A stretch of 13,292 nucleotides of DNA from Fen-999 sp964469455 (GCA_964469455.1 CAYXZX010000071.1:1-13292), one strand, 5' to 3'. Positions 1 through 8,300 are shown, counted from the stretch's first letter. Notes: a model not told the origin generated them from the letters alone. Program-made: numbers and translations.

Positions 1-105
1 GTGCTGCTGAAGAACACGGTTACCCAGATGGTATACAAGCATGCCATTTCCACCGTCGTTCCGGCGCGGCCGGTGAACATCGCCCAGGAAAACAGCGGCG
101 AGTGA
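1..105 (+). CDS. hfq: RNA chaperone Hfq, C-terminal fragment (5' end outside window)
   Basis: The first 34 codons, in frame from base 1 to the TGA at 103–105, encode the end of Hfq, the hexameric Sm-like RNA chaperone that pairs small RNAs with mRNAs. The visible part includes the Sm2 signature YKHAISTVVP, whose Lys-His pair lines the proximal uridine-binding pore in characterised Hfq proteins. The Sm core is followed by only about a dozen residues ending NSGE, a short acidic tail unlike the long disordered tail of E. coli Hfq. Roughly the first 45 residues lie upstream of the window. hflX starts 27 bases downstream on the same strand, matching the widespread hfq–hflX pairing, so the two are probably co-transcribed. 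Base 1 is a GTG but here it is an internal Val codon, not a start. Confidence 0.96.
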   Translation: MLLKNTVTQMVYKHAISTVVPARPVNIAQENSGE

Positions 106-132
106 TTTCCGCGCATCCGGTGGAGCGGGACC

Positions 133-1251
133 GTGTTTGACCGGCCCGCCACCGGCGAAAACGCCGTCCTTGTCCAGCTTGATTTCGGCGAAGGCGACTT
201 CGCCGAACGCTTGGAAGAGTTCCAGCTATTGGTGAACAGCGCCGGGGCGAGACCGGTGGCGACGGTGTCCGGTCGCCGGCAGGCGCCCGACCCCGCCACC
301 TTCGCCGGCAAGGGCAAGGTCACCGAGATTGCCGAGGTGGCACGTTTGCACGACGCCGACCTGGTGGTCTTCAATCACGAGCTGGCCCCCGGGCAGCAAC
401 GCAATCTCGAACGCGCGCTCGAAAGGCGGGTGGTCGATCGCAGCAGCCTGATCCTGGACATCTTTGCCCTGCGCGCCCGCAGCCACGAAGGCAAGCTGCA
501 GGTCGAGCTTGCCCAGTTGCAGCACCTGGCCACGAGGCTGGTGCGAGGCTGGACCCACCTGGAGCGGCAAAAAGGCGGTATCGGCCTGCGCGGTCCAGGC
601 GAGAAGCAGCTTGAAACCGACCGCCGGCTGCTGGGCAAGCGCGTTGCCGTGCTGAAGGATCGCCTTAAGCAGCTGGAAAGGCAGCGCGTGGTCCGCAGGC
701 GTGCCAGGGTACGCGGCGACGTGCTGGCGGTGTCGCTGGTCGGCTATACCAACGCCGGCAAGAGCACGCTGTTCAACGCCTTGACCAAGGCGGGGGCCTA
801 CGCCGCCGACCAGCTGTTCGCCACGCTCGATACGACTTCGCGGCGGGTATTCATCGAGGGCGCCGGACAGATCGTGGTATCCGACACGGTTGGTTTCATC
901 CGCGACCTGCCGCATGCGCTGGTGGCGGCGTTCCATGCCACCCTCGAGGAAACCGCGCAGGCGAACCTGCTCTTGCATGTCGTCGATTCCGCCAGCCCCG
1001 ACCGGGACCAGCAGATCGAGGCCGTCGAAAGCGTGTTGGCGGAGATTGGCGCCGATCAGGTTCCGCAACTCATGGTCTGGAACAAGATCGACCTCACCGG
1101 CGCGGAGCCGGGCGTCGAGAAGAACGACTGTGGTAATATCGCGCGCGTCCGCGTGAGTGCGCGCACGGGCGCCGGTCTCGACCTTCTGCGCGACGCCCTG
1201 GCCGAGGCAGCCCGTGACCACGCGCAACAGACACGGCTGGCGTCCGCCTGA
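133..1251 (+). CDS. hflX: GTPase HflX, ribosome-splitting/rescue factor
   Basis: This 372-residue GTPase of the Obg-HflX superfamily binds the 50S subunit and, in characterised homologues, splits stalled or heat-damaged 70S ribosomes. The N-terminal HflX domain covers about residues 10–120. The diagnostic Gly-rich linker GGIGLRGPGEKQLETDRR follows at 148–165, then a basic helical stretch (about 167–204). G motifs are: G1 GYTNAGKS at 204–211, G2 region TLDTT at 231–235, G3 DTVGF at 251–255, G4 NKID at 327–330, G5 SAR at 342–344. All look intact, so the protein should be an active GTPase. The start is GTG at 133, preceded by a GGAG/GGGA purine run at 122–130 with good spacing. E. coli HflX is 426 residues; the shorter length here reflects a smaller C-terminal domain, common in the family. 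The old name refers to lambda lysogeny; the hflKC products are not its known partners despite the shared operon. Confidence 0.95.
   Translation: MFDRPATGENAVLVQLDFGEGDFAERLEEFQLLVNSAGARPVATVSGRRQAPDPATFAGKGKVTEIAEVARLHDADLVVFNHELAPGQQRNLERALERRVVDRSSLILDIFALRARSHEGKLQVELAQLQHLATRLVRGWTHLERQKGGIGLRGPGEKQLETDRRLLGKRVAVLKDRLKQLERQRVVRRRARVRGDVLAVSLVGYTNAGKSTLFNALTKAGAYAADQLFATLDTTSRRVFIEGAGQIVVSDTVGFIRDLPHALVAAFHATLEETAQANLLLHVVDSASPDRDQQIEAVESVLAEIGADQVPQLMVWNKIDLTGAEPGVEKNDCGNIARVRVSARTGAGLDLLRDALAEAARDHAQQTRLASA
1131..1139 (+). promoter_or_regulatory. possible extended -10 element for hflKC
   Basis: Within the GC-rich end of hflX the sequence TGGTAATAT reads as TG-N-TAATAT, close to the sigma-70 extended -10 consensus. 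It lies about 200 bases before hflK. No good -35 hexamer sits 16–18 bases upstream (GGCGTC and its neighbours), which an extended -10 can tolerate. It could be a secondary promoter that lets hflKC–hisZ–purA be expressed apart from hfq–hflX. It may also be chance, since the codons here (Cys-Gly-Asn-Ile) are ordinary. Confidence 0.25.
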
Positions 1252-1258
1252 ATTCGCC

Positions 1259-1277
1259 GAATATCGGACGGAATATC
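1259..1277 (+). repeat. tandem GAATATC heptamer upstream of hflK
   Basis: GAATATC occurs at 1259–1265 and again at 1271–1277, a 12-base step, in the AT-richer gap between hflX and hflK. The second copy lies in an imperfect palindrome CGGA-ATA-TCCG (1269–1279). Spacing near one helical turn would suit a regulator bound to one face, but two short copies could also be chance. Confidence 0.25.
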
Positions 1278-1342
1278 CGAACCTCCCCCAAAGACTCTAT
1301 TGCGACGATGGTGACGACTCGAACATGATTGCAGGCATCCTC

Positions 1343-2596
1343 ATGTCACTGAATGACCACGGCTGGGGCAACAATCCAGGTGGCGGCAAGAAAGGCGGCA
1401 ACCAAGGGCCGCCCGACCTCGACGAATTGTGGCGCGACGTCAATCGCCGCCTGGCGGGGCTGTTCGGGCGCAAGAGTCCGGGCAGTGACGGCGAAGGCGG
1501 GGGCGACGGTGGCGGCCGGCGCATGCCGAGCCTTTCCCCTCGCCAGTTTGGCGGCGGTATCGGCGCGCTGATCGGCCTCGTGGCCCTGGTATGGCTCGCC
1601 AGCGGCTTCTACATCGTCGATGCCAGCCAGCGTGGCGTCGTGCTTCAGTTCGGCAGCTACCGCGAGACCACCGATCCGGGTTTGCGCTGGCGCCTACCCT
1701 GGCCCATCCAGAGCCACGAGACCGTCAACCTGACCGGCGTGCGTACCGTCGAGGTCGGCTATCGCGGTTCCGAAAAGAACAAGGTGCCCAAGGAGGCACT
1801 GATGCTGACAGATGACGAGAACATCGTCAGCGTCCAGTTCGCCGTGCAGTACCTGCTCAAGGATGTCCAGGCCTACCTGTTCAAGAACCGGCATCCGGAC
1901 GACGCTGTCATCCAGGCTGCGGAAACGGCGATCCGGGAAATCGTCGGCAAGAGCAAGATGGATTTCGTTCTCTACGAGGGACGCGACGTCATCGCCGCCA
2001 GCACACAGAAACTGATCCAGGAAATTCTCGATCGCTACCAGACGGGCATCCAGGTGCGTTCGGTCACAATGCAGAGCACGCAGCCGCCGGAGCAGGTGCA
2101 GGCGGCGTTCGACGACGCGGTCAAGGCGGGCCAGGATCGCGAGCGGCAGAAGAACGAGGGGCAGGCCTACGCCAACGATGTCATTCCACGTGCCCAAGGT
2201 GCCGCTTCGCGTCTGCAGCAGGAATCGGAGGGCTACCGCGCGCGCATGATCGCCACCGCCGAGGGTGACGCATCGCGCTTCAAGCAGGTACTGGTCGAGT
2301 ACACCAAGGCGCCGGAGGTGACCCGGCAGCGACTCTATCTCGAGACGCTGCAGCAGGTATATGCCAACACCAGCAAGGTCATGGTCGATGCCAAGGGCGC
2401 CGGCAACCTGCTGTACCTGCCGCTCGACAAGTTGATGCAATCGACCACGGTACAGGCCGCGCCGGCTGCCGAGGCAGCGACAGCGCCGGCCCCGGCCGGC
2501 ACACCAGTCTCCAACGAGGTGCCACCGCAACTGGAAAAGACCCCCGGTGTCGAACGGGGCGGTCGTTATCTGTCACGCGAGCGGGGAGAGCGCTGA
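1343..2596 (+). CDS. hflK: HflK, band-7 subunit of the HflKC–FtsH complex
   Basis: HflK pairs with HflC in a large periplasmic-side cage that surrounds and modulates the inner-membrane AAA protease FtsH. The chosen protein has 417 residues (E. coli about 419). It has a cytoplasmic Gly-rich N-terminus with the conserved GPPDLDELWRD segment (22–32), one membrane helix at about 70–90, and an SPFH/band-7 domain from about 92 to 270. The family signature QVQAAFDDAV…DRERQKNEG lies at 241–273. A helical region follows, then an Ala/Pro-rich tail. I chose the ATG at 1343 because MSLND… matches the usual family N-terminus and a GCAGG at 1331–1335 is well placed. An in-frame ATG at 1325, six codons upstream, cannot be excluded. 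The gene begins 91 bases after hflX, and hflC starts one base after its stop. Confidence 0.95.
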   Translation: MSLNDHGWGNNPGGGKKGGNQGPPDLDELWRDVNRRLAGLFGRKSPGSDGEGGGDGGGRRMPSLSPRQFGGGIGALIGLVALVWLASGFYIVDASQRGVVLQFGSYRETTDPGLRWRLPWPIQSHETVNLTGVRTVEVGYRGSEKNKVPKEALMLTDDENIVSVQFAVQYLLKDVQAYLFKNRHPDDAVIQAAETAIREIVGKSKMDFVLYEGRDVIAASTQKLIQEILDRYQTGIQVRSVTMQSTQPPEQVQAAFDDAVKAGQDRERQKNEGQAYANDVIPRAQGAASRLQQESEGYRARMIATAEGDASRFKQVLVEYTKAPEVTRQRLYLETLQQVYANTSKVMVDAKGAGNLLYLPLDKLMQSTTVQAAPAAEAATAPAPAGTPVSNEVPPQLEKTPGVERGGRYLSRERGER

Positions 2597-2597
2597 G

Positions 2598-3497
2598 ATG
2601 ACTGCCATGCATTCAGGACGTTTGCCGTTCGCGGGTGGGCTCATCGCGGGGTTGCTGATCCTCGTCGCCACCAGCCTGTTTACCGTCGATCAGCGCCAGT
2701 ACGCCATCGTCTTCCAACTGGGTGAGGTCAAGGAAGTGATCCGCGAGCCCGGTTTGTCGTGGAAATGGCCGATGATCCAGAACGTGCGTTTTTTCGACAA
2801 GCGCATCCTGACGCTGGATTCGGCCGAGCCCGAGCGCTTCCTGACCGCCGAGAAAAAGCCGGTGCTGGTCGACTCCTTCGTCAAGTGGCGCATCGACGAC
2901 GTCAAGCTCTACTACATCTCCGTCGGCGGAGATGAGACGGTGGCCAAGACGCGCCTGGCGCAAACGGTGAACTCCGGGCTGCGCGAAGAGTTCGGCAAGC
3001 GTACCGTACATGACGTGGTGTCCGGCGCGCGCGACAAGATCGTGGCCGACGTGCAGAAGAAGGCCGACGCCGACATGCGCGCGATGGGTGTCGAGATCAT
3101 CGACGTGCGCCTGAAACGGGTTGATCTGCCCGCGGAAGTCTCCGAGGCGGTCTATCGCCGCATGGAGACCGAGCGCAAGCGCGTCGCCAACGAGCTGCGT
3201 TCCCAGGGCGCCGCCGAGGCGGAGAAGATCAAGGCCGATGCCGACAGACAGCGGGAAGTGATCGTCGCCGAGGCTTATCGGGACGCGCAGAAGATCAAGG
3301 GCGAAGGCGATGCCAAGGCTGCCGCCGTGTATGGCCAGGCCTTCGGTCAGAACCCCGAGTTCTACGCCTTCTATCGCAGTCTCGAAGCCTATCGTGGCTC
3401 GTTCAGGAACAAGCACGACCTGATGGTGGTCGAGCCCAATTCCGATTTCTTCAAGTACCTGAAGAACGCCGGGCGCGGCGGCGAGGCCAAGAAGTAG
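2598..3497 (+). CDS. hflC: HflC, band-7 subunit of the HflKC–FtsH complex
   Basis: HflC is the partner of HflK in the FtsH-associated SPFH complex. The 299-residue product (E. coli HflC 334) has a short N-terminus, one membrane helix at about 10–30, then a band-7 domain beginning at DQRQYAIVFQLG (31–42). A long charged helical region follows, with the family segment YRRMETERKRVANELRSQGA near 186–205. The C-terminus carries the conserved NPEFYAFYRSLEAY stretch (251–264) and ends in GEAKK. The start ATG at 2598 follows the hflK stop by one base, with a strong GGGGAGAG ribosome site at 2583–2590 inside hflK, so translation is coupled and should give near-equal HflK and HflC. An ATG three codons later (2607) is a possible alternative start. 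Confidence 0.95.
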   Translation: MTAMHSGRLPFAGGLIAGLLILVATSLFTVDQRQYAIVFQLGEVKEVIREPGLSWKWPMIQNVRFFDKRILTLDSAEPERFLTAEKKPVLVDSFVKWRIDDVKLYYISVGGDETVAKTRLAQTVNSGLREEFGKRTVHDVVSGARDKIVADVQKKADADMRAMGVEIIDVRLKRVDLPAEVSEAVYRRMETERKRVANELRSQGAAEAEKIKADADRQREVIVAEAYRDAQKIKGEGDAKAAAVYGQAFGQNPEFYAFYRSLEAYRGSFRNKHDLMVVEPNSDFFKYLKNAGRGGEAKK

Positions 3498-3509
3498 GGT
3501 CCCGGACCA

Positions 3510-3698
3510 ATGACTTCGTCGCTGTTGCTGGCGTTTGCCCTCATGCTGGTCATCGAGGGGCTCCTGCCCTTCATCGCGCCGCGCGTCTGGCGCGATACCT
3601 TCCGTCGTGTCACCGAAATGAACGATGGCCAGATCCGCTTCATCGGCCTGACCTCGATCGTGATCGGGCTGGTGGTCATGGCCGTAGTCCGGCAATGA
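3510..3698 (+). CDS. small two-helix membrane protein, DUF2065 (YjeT-like)
   Basis: The product is 62 residues with two hydrophobic segments, about 3–24 and 43–60. Between them is a basic stretch with WRDTFRRV and the conserved polar turn at about 36–45 (MNDGQIRFIG). This pattern, and the position directly after hflC, match the DUF2065/YjeT family of inner-membrane proteins. No molecular function is established. Its persistence beside hflKC suggests, but does not prove, a link to that membrane complex. The ATG at 3510 lies 12 bases after hflC. An AGGG overlapping the hflC stop (about 3496–3499) is the likely ribosome site. Its stop shares four bases (ATGA) with the start of hisZ, so the two are translationally coupled. 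Confidence 0.88.
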   Translation: MTSSLLLAFALMLVIEGLLPFIAPRVWRDTFRRVTEMNDGQIRFIGLTSIVIGLVVMAVVRQ

Positions 3699-4852
3699 GA
3701 CGCTGGCTGCTGCCCGAGGGCATCGAGGACCTGCTGCCGGACGAAGCGGGCCTGCTGGAATCCCTGCGCCGTCGCCTGCTCGATGAATTCAGTCGTCATG
3801 GCTATCAACTGGTTGCGCCGCCGCTCATGGAGTATGTCGAGTCGCTGTTCACCGGCAGCGGCCATGACCTCGAGCCGCGGACCTTCAAGCTGGTCGACCA
3901 GTTGTCCGGCCGCACGATGGGCGTGCGGGCCGACATCACGCCGCAGGTGGCGCGCATCGATGCCCATTTGCTCAACCGCGAGGGCGTGACGCGGCTGTGC
4001 TATTGCGGCAGTGTCCTGCACGCGTTGCCCGCCGGTCTGATGGCCTCGCGCGAACCCATCCAGATCGGCGTGGAACTGTATGGCCACGCTGGTTCGGAAG
4101 CCGACAGCGAGATGGCAACGCTGCTGGCGCGGGCGCTCGAACTTGCCGAGGTCTCTGGAGCTCGCATCGATTTGGGCCATGTCGGAATCTTCCGCGCGCT
4201 GGTGAGTGAGGCCGGGTTGCCCGGCGACGTCGAACAGGAAGTATTTTCCGCCCTGCAGGCGAAGGATGTGCCGACGCTTCGGTCGCTGGTGGCCTCGATG
4301 CCGGAACCGGCGCGGAGCGGACTGCTTGCCCTGCCCGAGTTGTATGGTGGTGCAGAGGTTTTCGATGAGGCCGAGCGCCGCTTGCCGGCCAGCAAGGACA
4401 TTGTCGCCGCCATTGCCAAGCTGCGTCGGCTGGCTGCCGATCTTGCCGATCTCTCCATCGGTTTCGACCTCGCCGACCTGCGCGGCTACCATTATCACAA
4501 CGGTGTCGTCTTCGCTGCCTATTGCGATGGCGCGCCCGGCGCGGTGGCGCTCGGCGGCCGCTACGACAACGTCGGGGAATGCTTCGGCCGCGCACGGCCG
4601 GCGACCGGTTTCTCGATGGACCTGCGTGAACTGGTCAAGCTGTCGCCGCGTCCGGAATCGCCAGGCGCCATTCTCGCGCCGTGGCCCGAAGACCGGGAAT
4701 TGCATGAGGAAGTCGAACGCCTGCGCCGCCGTGGCGAGACAGTGGTACTGGCGCTGCCGGGCCACGAGGGCCAATGGCGGGAGGCGGGCTGTGACCGGGC
4801 CTTGGTCCGGCGCGGCGCCGAATGGATCATCGAAACCTTGAAGGAAGACTGA
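3695..4852 (+). CDS. hisZ: ATP phosphoribosyltransferase regulatory subunit HisZ
   Basis: HisZ is a catalytically dead histidyl-tRNA-synthetase paralogue. It forms a hetero-octamer with the short form of HisG, activates it, and carries the histidine feedback site for the first step of histidine synthesis. The 385-residue protein opens with the class II synthetase fold (LPEGIEDLLPDE, 6–17), has the motif-2-like RADITPQVARID at 78–89 and QIGVELYG at 123–130, and the motif-3 side GFDLADLRGYHYHNG (256–270) followed by GGRYD (287–291). It lacks the anticodon-binding domain of HisS and is shorter than typical HisS (about 420), which favours HisZ over a tRNA synthetase. The start overlaps the upstream gene by four bases. 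purA follows two bases after the stop. Its presence implies a short HisG elsewhere in the genome. Confidence 0.94.
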   Translation: MRRWLLPEGIEDLLPDEAGLLESLRRRLLDEFSRHGYQLVAPPLMEYVESLFTGSGHDLEPRTFKLVDQLSGRTMGVRADITPQVARIDAHLLNREGVTRLCYCGSVLHALPAGLMASREPIQIGVELYGHAGSEADSEMATLLARALELAEVSGARIDLGHVGIFRALVSEAGLPGDVEQEVFSALQAKDVPTLRSLVASMPEPARSGLLALPELYGGAEVFDEAERRLPASKDIVAAIAKLRRLAADLADLSIGFDLADLRGYHYHNGVVFAAYCDGAPGAVALGGRYDNVGECFGRARPATGFSMDLRELVKLSPRPESPGAILAPWPEDRELHEEVERLRRRGETVVLALPGHEGQWREAGCDRALVRRGAEWIIETLKED

Positions 4853-4854
4853 AC

Positions 4855-6165
4855 ATGGCCAAGAACGTCGTAGTCGTCGGCACCCAGTGGGGCGACGAAG
4901 GCAAGGGCAAGATCGTCGACTGGCTGACCGACCACGCGCAAGCCGTCGTCCGTTACCAGGGGGGCCACAACGCCGGCCACACGCTGGTCATTGGCGGCAA
5001 GAAGACGGTATTGCACCTGGTCCCTTCGGGCATCCTGCGTGCGGGCGTGACCTGCTACATCGGCAACGGCGTCGTATTGTCGCCGGACGCGCTAGTCAAG
5101 GAACTCGACGAGTTGAAGGCGGCCGGCGTCGATGCCGACAGCCGGCTGCGCATCTCCGAAGCCTGCCCGCTGATCCTGCCCTACCACCAGGCGCTCGACG
5201 TCGCCCGCGAGGCGGCCAAGGGGTCGAAGAAGATCGGCACCACCGGTCGCGGCATCGGTCCGGCCTACGAGGACAAGGTGGCCCGACGCGGCCTGCGCGT
5301 GCAGGATCTGCTGCGGCCCAAGCGCTTCGCCGAGAAACTGGGTGAGGTGCTCGACTACCACAACTTCACGCTGAAGAACTACCTGGGTGCGGAGCCGGTC
5401 GACTTTCAGAAGGTGCTCGACGGCGCCATGGCGCTGGCGCCGCGCCTGACGAAGATGATCGCCGACGTGCCGCGCTCGCTCTACGAAGCGCACAGGGGCG
5501 GTGCCAACATCCTGTTCGAAGGTGCGCAGGGCACGCTGCTGGATATCGACCACGGCACCTATCCCTACGTCACGTCGTCGAACTGCATCGCCGGCGGCGC
5601 CTCGACCGGCGCCGGCATCGGCCCCGGCATGCTGCATTACGTGCTCGGTATCACCAAGGCCTACACCACGCGCGTCGGCAGTGGCCCGTTCCCGACCGAG
5701 TTGTACGACGCCGTCGACAAACAGGACCCGGTGGGCAAGCACATGGCCACGAAGGGCCACGAGTTCGGCGCCACCACGGGCCGCGCCCGCCGCTGCGGCT
5801 GGTTCGATGCCGCCGCGCTCAAGCGATCGATCCAGATCAACGGCGTTTCCGGCCTGTGCGTGATGAAGCTCGATGTGCTGGACGGCATCGAGGAAATGAA
5901 GCTATGCACCGGCTACAAGCTCGACGGCCAGTTCACCGACATCCTGCCGGTGGGCGCCGACGATCTCGAGCGCTGCGAACCGGTGTACGAGTCGATGCCG
6001 GGATGGACCGAAAGCACCGTGGGCGTGAAATCCTTCGAGGGACTGCCGAAGGCGGCGCAGAATTACATCAAGCGCATGGAAGCTCTGTGCGGCGTGCCGG
6101 TCGACATGATCTCGACCGGTCCGGACCGCGAAGAGACGATCGTGCTGCGCCACCCGTTCAAGTGA
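4855..6165 (+). CDS. purA: adenylosuccinate synthetase
   Basis: PurA joins IMP and aspartate at the expense of GTP, giving adenylosuccinate, the committed step from IMP to AMP. The 436-residue product (E. coli 432) has the phosphate-binding loop QWGDEGKGK at 11–19 with the catalytic Asp14, and GGHNAGHT at 36–43 with catalytic His42. The IMP-binding segment GTTGRGIGP is at 128–136, FEGAQGTLLDIDHGTYP at 221–237, VGSGPFPTE at 274–282, and GHEFGATTGRARRCGWFD at 301–318. The GTP base contact MKLDVLDG is at 337–344. All expected motifs are present. The ATG at 4855 is two bases after the hisZ stop, with AAGGAAG at 4841–4847 as a strong ribosome site. The longer in-frame opening at 4822 lies inside hisZ and is not needed. 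This is the last gene of the plus-strand unit. Confidence 0.97.
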   Translation: MAKNVVVVGTQWGDEGKGKIVDWLTDHAQAVVRYQGGHNAGHTLVIGGKKTVLHLVPSGILRAGVTCYIGNGVVLSPDALVKELDELKAAGVDADSRLRISEACPLILPYHQALDVAREAAKGSKKIGTTGRGIGPAYEDKVARRGLRVQDLLRPKRFAEKLGEVLDYHNFTLKNYLGAEPVDFQKVLDGAMALAPRLTKMIADVPRSLYEAHRGGANILFEGAQGTLLDIDHGTYPYVTSSNCIAGGASTGAGIGPGMLHYVLGITKAYTTRVGSGPFPTELYDAVDKQDPVGKHMATKGHEFGATTGRARRCGWFDAAALKRSIQINGVSGLCVMKLDVLDGIEEMKLCTGYKLDGQFTDILPVGADDLERCEPVYESMPGWTESTVGVKSFEGLPKAAQNYIKRMEALCGVPVDMISTGPDREETIVLRHPFK

Positions 6166-6169
6166 CGTA

Positions 6170-6194
6170 CAGCCGTGGCGTGTCGCCACGGCTG
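6170..6194. terminator. 11-bp perfect hairpin after purA (possible bidirectional terminator)
   Basis: The arms CAGCCGTGGCG (6170–6180) and CGCCACGGCTG (6184–6194) pair perfectly around a TGT loop, starting five bases after the purA stop. It sits between convergent genes, where a shared terminator is expected. Neither strand shows the run of T that a classic intrinsic terminator needs, so it may instead be an mRNA 3'-end stabiliser or part of the repeat-like element described separately. Confidence 0.45.
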
Positions 6195-6273
6195 ACCAGC
6201 CCGAAGGGCGCAGGACGCCACGAAGTGGCGGTCCCGAGCAACGCGAGGGATGGGGCAACGTCCCACACTTTCC

Positions 6274-6275
<2 letters not shown>
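6170..6275. repeat. cluster of inverted repeats between purA and the crotonase gene (REP-like)
   Basis: Nearly the whole convergent spacer can fold. After the 11-bp hairpin come GCCC-GAA-GGGC (6199–6209) and CGCCAC-GAA-GTGGCG (6216–6230, extended by GGA/TCC at 6213–6215 and 6232–6234 with one bulged G). Then AGGGA/TCCCT (6246–6250 with 6271–6275) encloses an inner TGGG/CCCA stem (6251–6254 with 6262–6265). The first and third hairpins share the same CGCCAC/GTGGCG arms, so they could also pair with one another. This density resembles an intergenic palindromic repeat (REP/BIME type), but a single copy in this window cannot prove that. The last arm enters the 3' end of the crotonase gene. No protein-coding gene is supported here. 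Confidence 0.5.
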
Positions 6276-7050
<775 letters not shown>

Positions 7051-7064
7051 GGGCGGCTCCGTGT

Positions 7065-8300
7065 TCAATCGAGGACGTGCGAGACCAGGCCGTCGGCCAG
7101 CTTGGGCTCGAACCAGGTGGACTTGGGCGGCATAATCTGACCGGCGTCGGCGACGGCCATGAGATCCTGGAGACTGGTTGGATACATGGCGAAGGCCGCC
7201 GCCATTTCGCCGCTGTCGACGCGCTTTTCAAGCTCGCTCAATCCGCGGATGCCGCCGACGAAGTCGATGCGCTTGTCGCGGCGCAGATCCGTGATGCCGA
7301 GGATGGGGCCGAGCACGTGGTCGGACAGCAGGCTGACGTCGAGCCGTGCTACTGGATCGCGGACGAACAGTTTCGGATCGATGTTGAGCCGGTACCAGCG
7401 GCCGGGCAGATAGAGTCCCACCTCGCCCGGGCACGAGGGCTTGATCTGGCCGCAGGCCGGTGCCACTGCATAGGCCCTGGCGATCTGTGCCAGGAATTCA
7501 TCGGCGCCGAGGCCGTTGAGATCCTTGACCACCCGGTTGTAATCCATGATCTTCATCTGGTGGTGCGGGAAGATCACCGACAGGAAGTAGTCGCTGGACT
7601 GTTCGATGCCGGGCTTGCCCGCCGCGTGCCTGGCGGCGGCGACGCGCGAGGCGGCAGCGGAGCGGTGGTGGCCGTCGGCGATGTAGAGCGCCGGCATGGC
7701 TTCGAAGGCGGCGGTGATTTCCGCGATCAGCGCCGGATCGCTCACGACCCAGATCGCATGGCGGATGCCGTCGTCGGCCGTGACCCGGGCCGCCGGGCTG
7801 CCAGCGCTGACCTTGGCGAGCAGCGCATCGGCGGCCGTCGAGGCGGGATAGGCGAGCAGCACCGGGCCGGTCTGGGCATTCACGGCGTCGATCTGCCGCA
7901 CGCGATCGTCTTCCTTGTCCGGCCGGGTGAATTCGTGCTTCTTGATGCGGCCCGCGTCGTAGGCCGCCACCGAGGCCGCCGCGACAAAACCGGTCTGGAC
8001 ATGCGCGCCCATCTCCAGCCGATAGGCGTAGTACGACGGCTGACTATCGCGGTGCAGGATACCTGCCTGCATCATCGTCTGCAGGTTTTCGACTGCCTTG
8101 GCGTAGACGACGGGCGCGTAGGGATCGGTGTCGGCGGGCAGGTCGATCTCCGGCTTGGAGATGTGCAGGAACGACCAGGGCTTGCCGGCGGCACGCACTC
8201 GCGCCTCTTCAGTCGACAACACGTCGTAGGGCGGGGCGGCGACATCGGCGGCGCGGTCGGCGACCGGCCGCAGGCCGCGGAAGGGTTTGACGAGTGACAT
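7065..8300 (-). CDS. DUF1015 family protein
   Basis: The product is 411 soluble residues with no signal peptide or membrane segment. Hallmarks of DUF1015 are present: FRGLRP near the start (7–12), AAPPYDV (21–27), KKHEFTRPDKEDDR (120–133), IADGHHRSAAA (207–217), and PPKSTWFEPK close to the C-terminus (391–400). The family is widespread but has no firmly established reaction. The invariant DGHHR motif resembles the GHHR of ParB/sulfiredoxin-fold nucleotide-using enzymes such as ADP-dependent serine kinases, so a phosphotransfer role is conceivable; that is my inference only. The ATG at 8300 is preceded by AGGATCA overlapping the stop of the DAHP synthase gene, nine bases away. The crotonase gene follows 14 bases later. 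Co-expression of all three is very likely. Confidence 0.88.
   Translation of the reverse strand: MSLVKPFRGLRPVADRAADVAAPPYDVLSTEEARVRAAGKPWSFLHISKPEIDLPADTDPYAPVVYAKAVENLQTMMQAGILHRDSQPSYYAYRLEMGAHVQTGFVAAASVAAYDAGRIKKHEFTRPDKEDDRVRQIDAVNAQTGPVLLAYPASTAADALLAKVSAGSPAARVTADDGIRHAIWVVSDPALIAEITAAFEAMPALYIADGHHRSAAASRVAAARHAAGKPGIEQSSDYFLSVIFPHHQMKIMDYNRVVKDLNGLGADEFLAQIARAYAVAPACGQIKPSCPGEVGLYLPGRWYRLNIDPKLFVRDPVARLDVSLLSDHVLGPILGITDLRRDKRIDFVGGIRGLSELEKRVDSGEMAAAFAMYPTSLQDLMAVADAGQIMPPKSTWFEPKLADGLVSHVLD

Noticed and set aside
226..1227. Minus-strand open frame opposite hflX.
   Set aside because: hflX has all five G motifs in the other direction. No ribosome site or domain supports the antisense frame.
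2613..4774. Long minus-strand open frames opposite hflC, DUF2065 and hisZ.
   Set aside because: They cross several real gene boundaries and show no recognisable protein features.
3695..4852. Histidyl-tRNA synthetase (hisS) instead of hisZ.
   Set aside because: The protein is too short, lacks an anticodon-binding domain, and sits before purA, as hisZ does.
7077..8297. Plus-strand open frame of about 406 codons opposite the DUF1015 gene.
   Set aside because: It is the mirror of a gene with clear family motifs. Its translation is Gly/Arg/His/Val-rich with no recognisable domain, as expected from GC-rich third-position bias.
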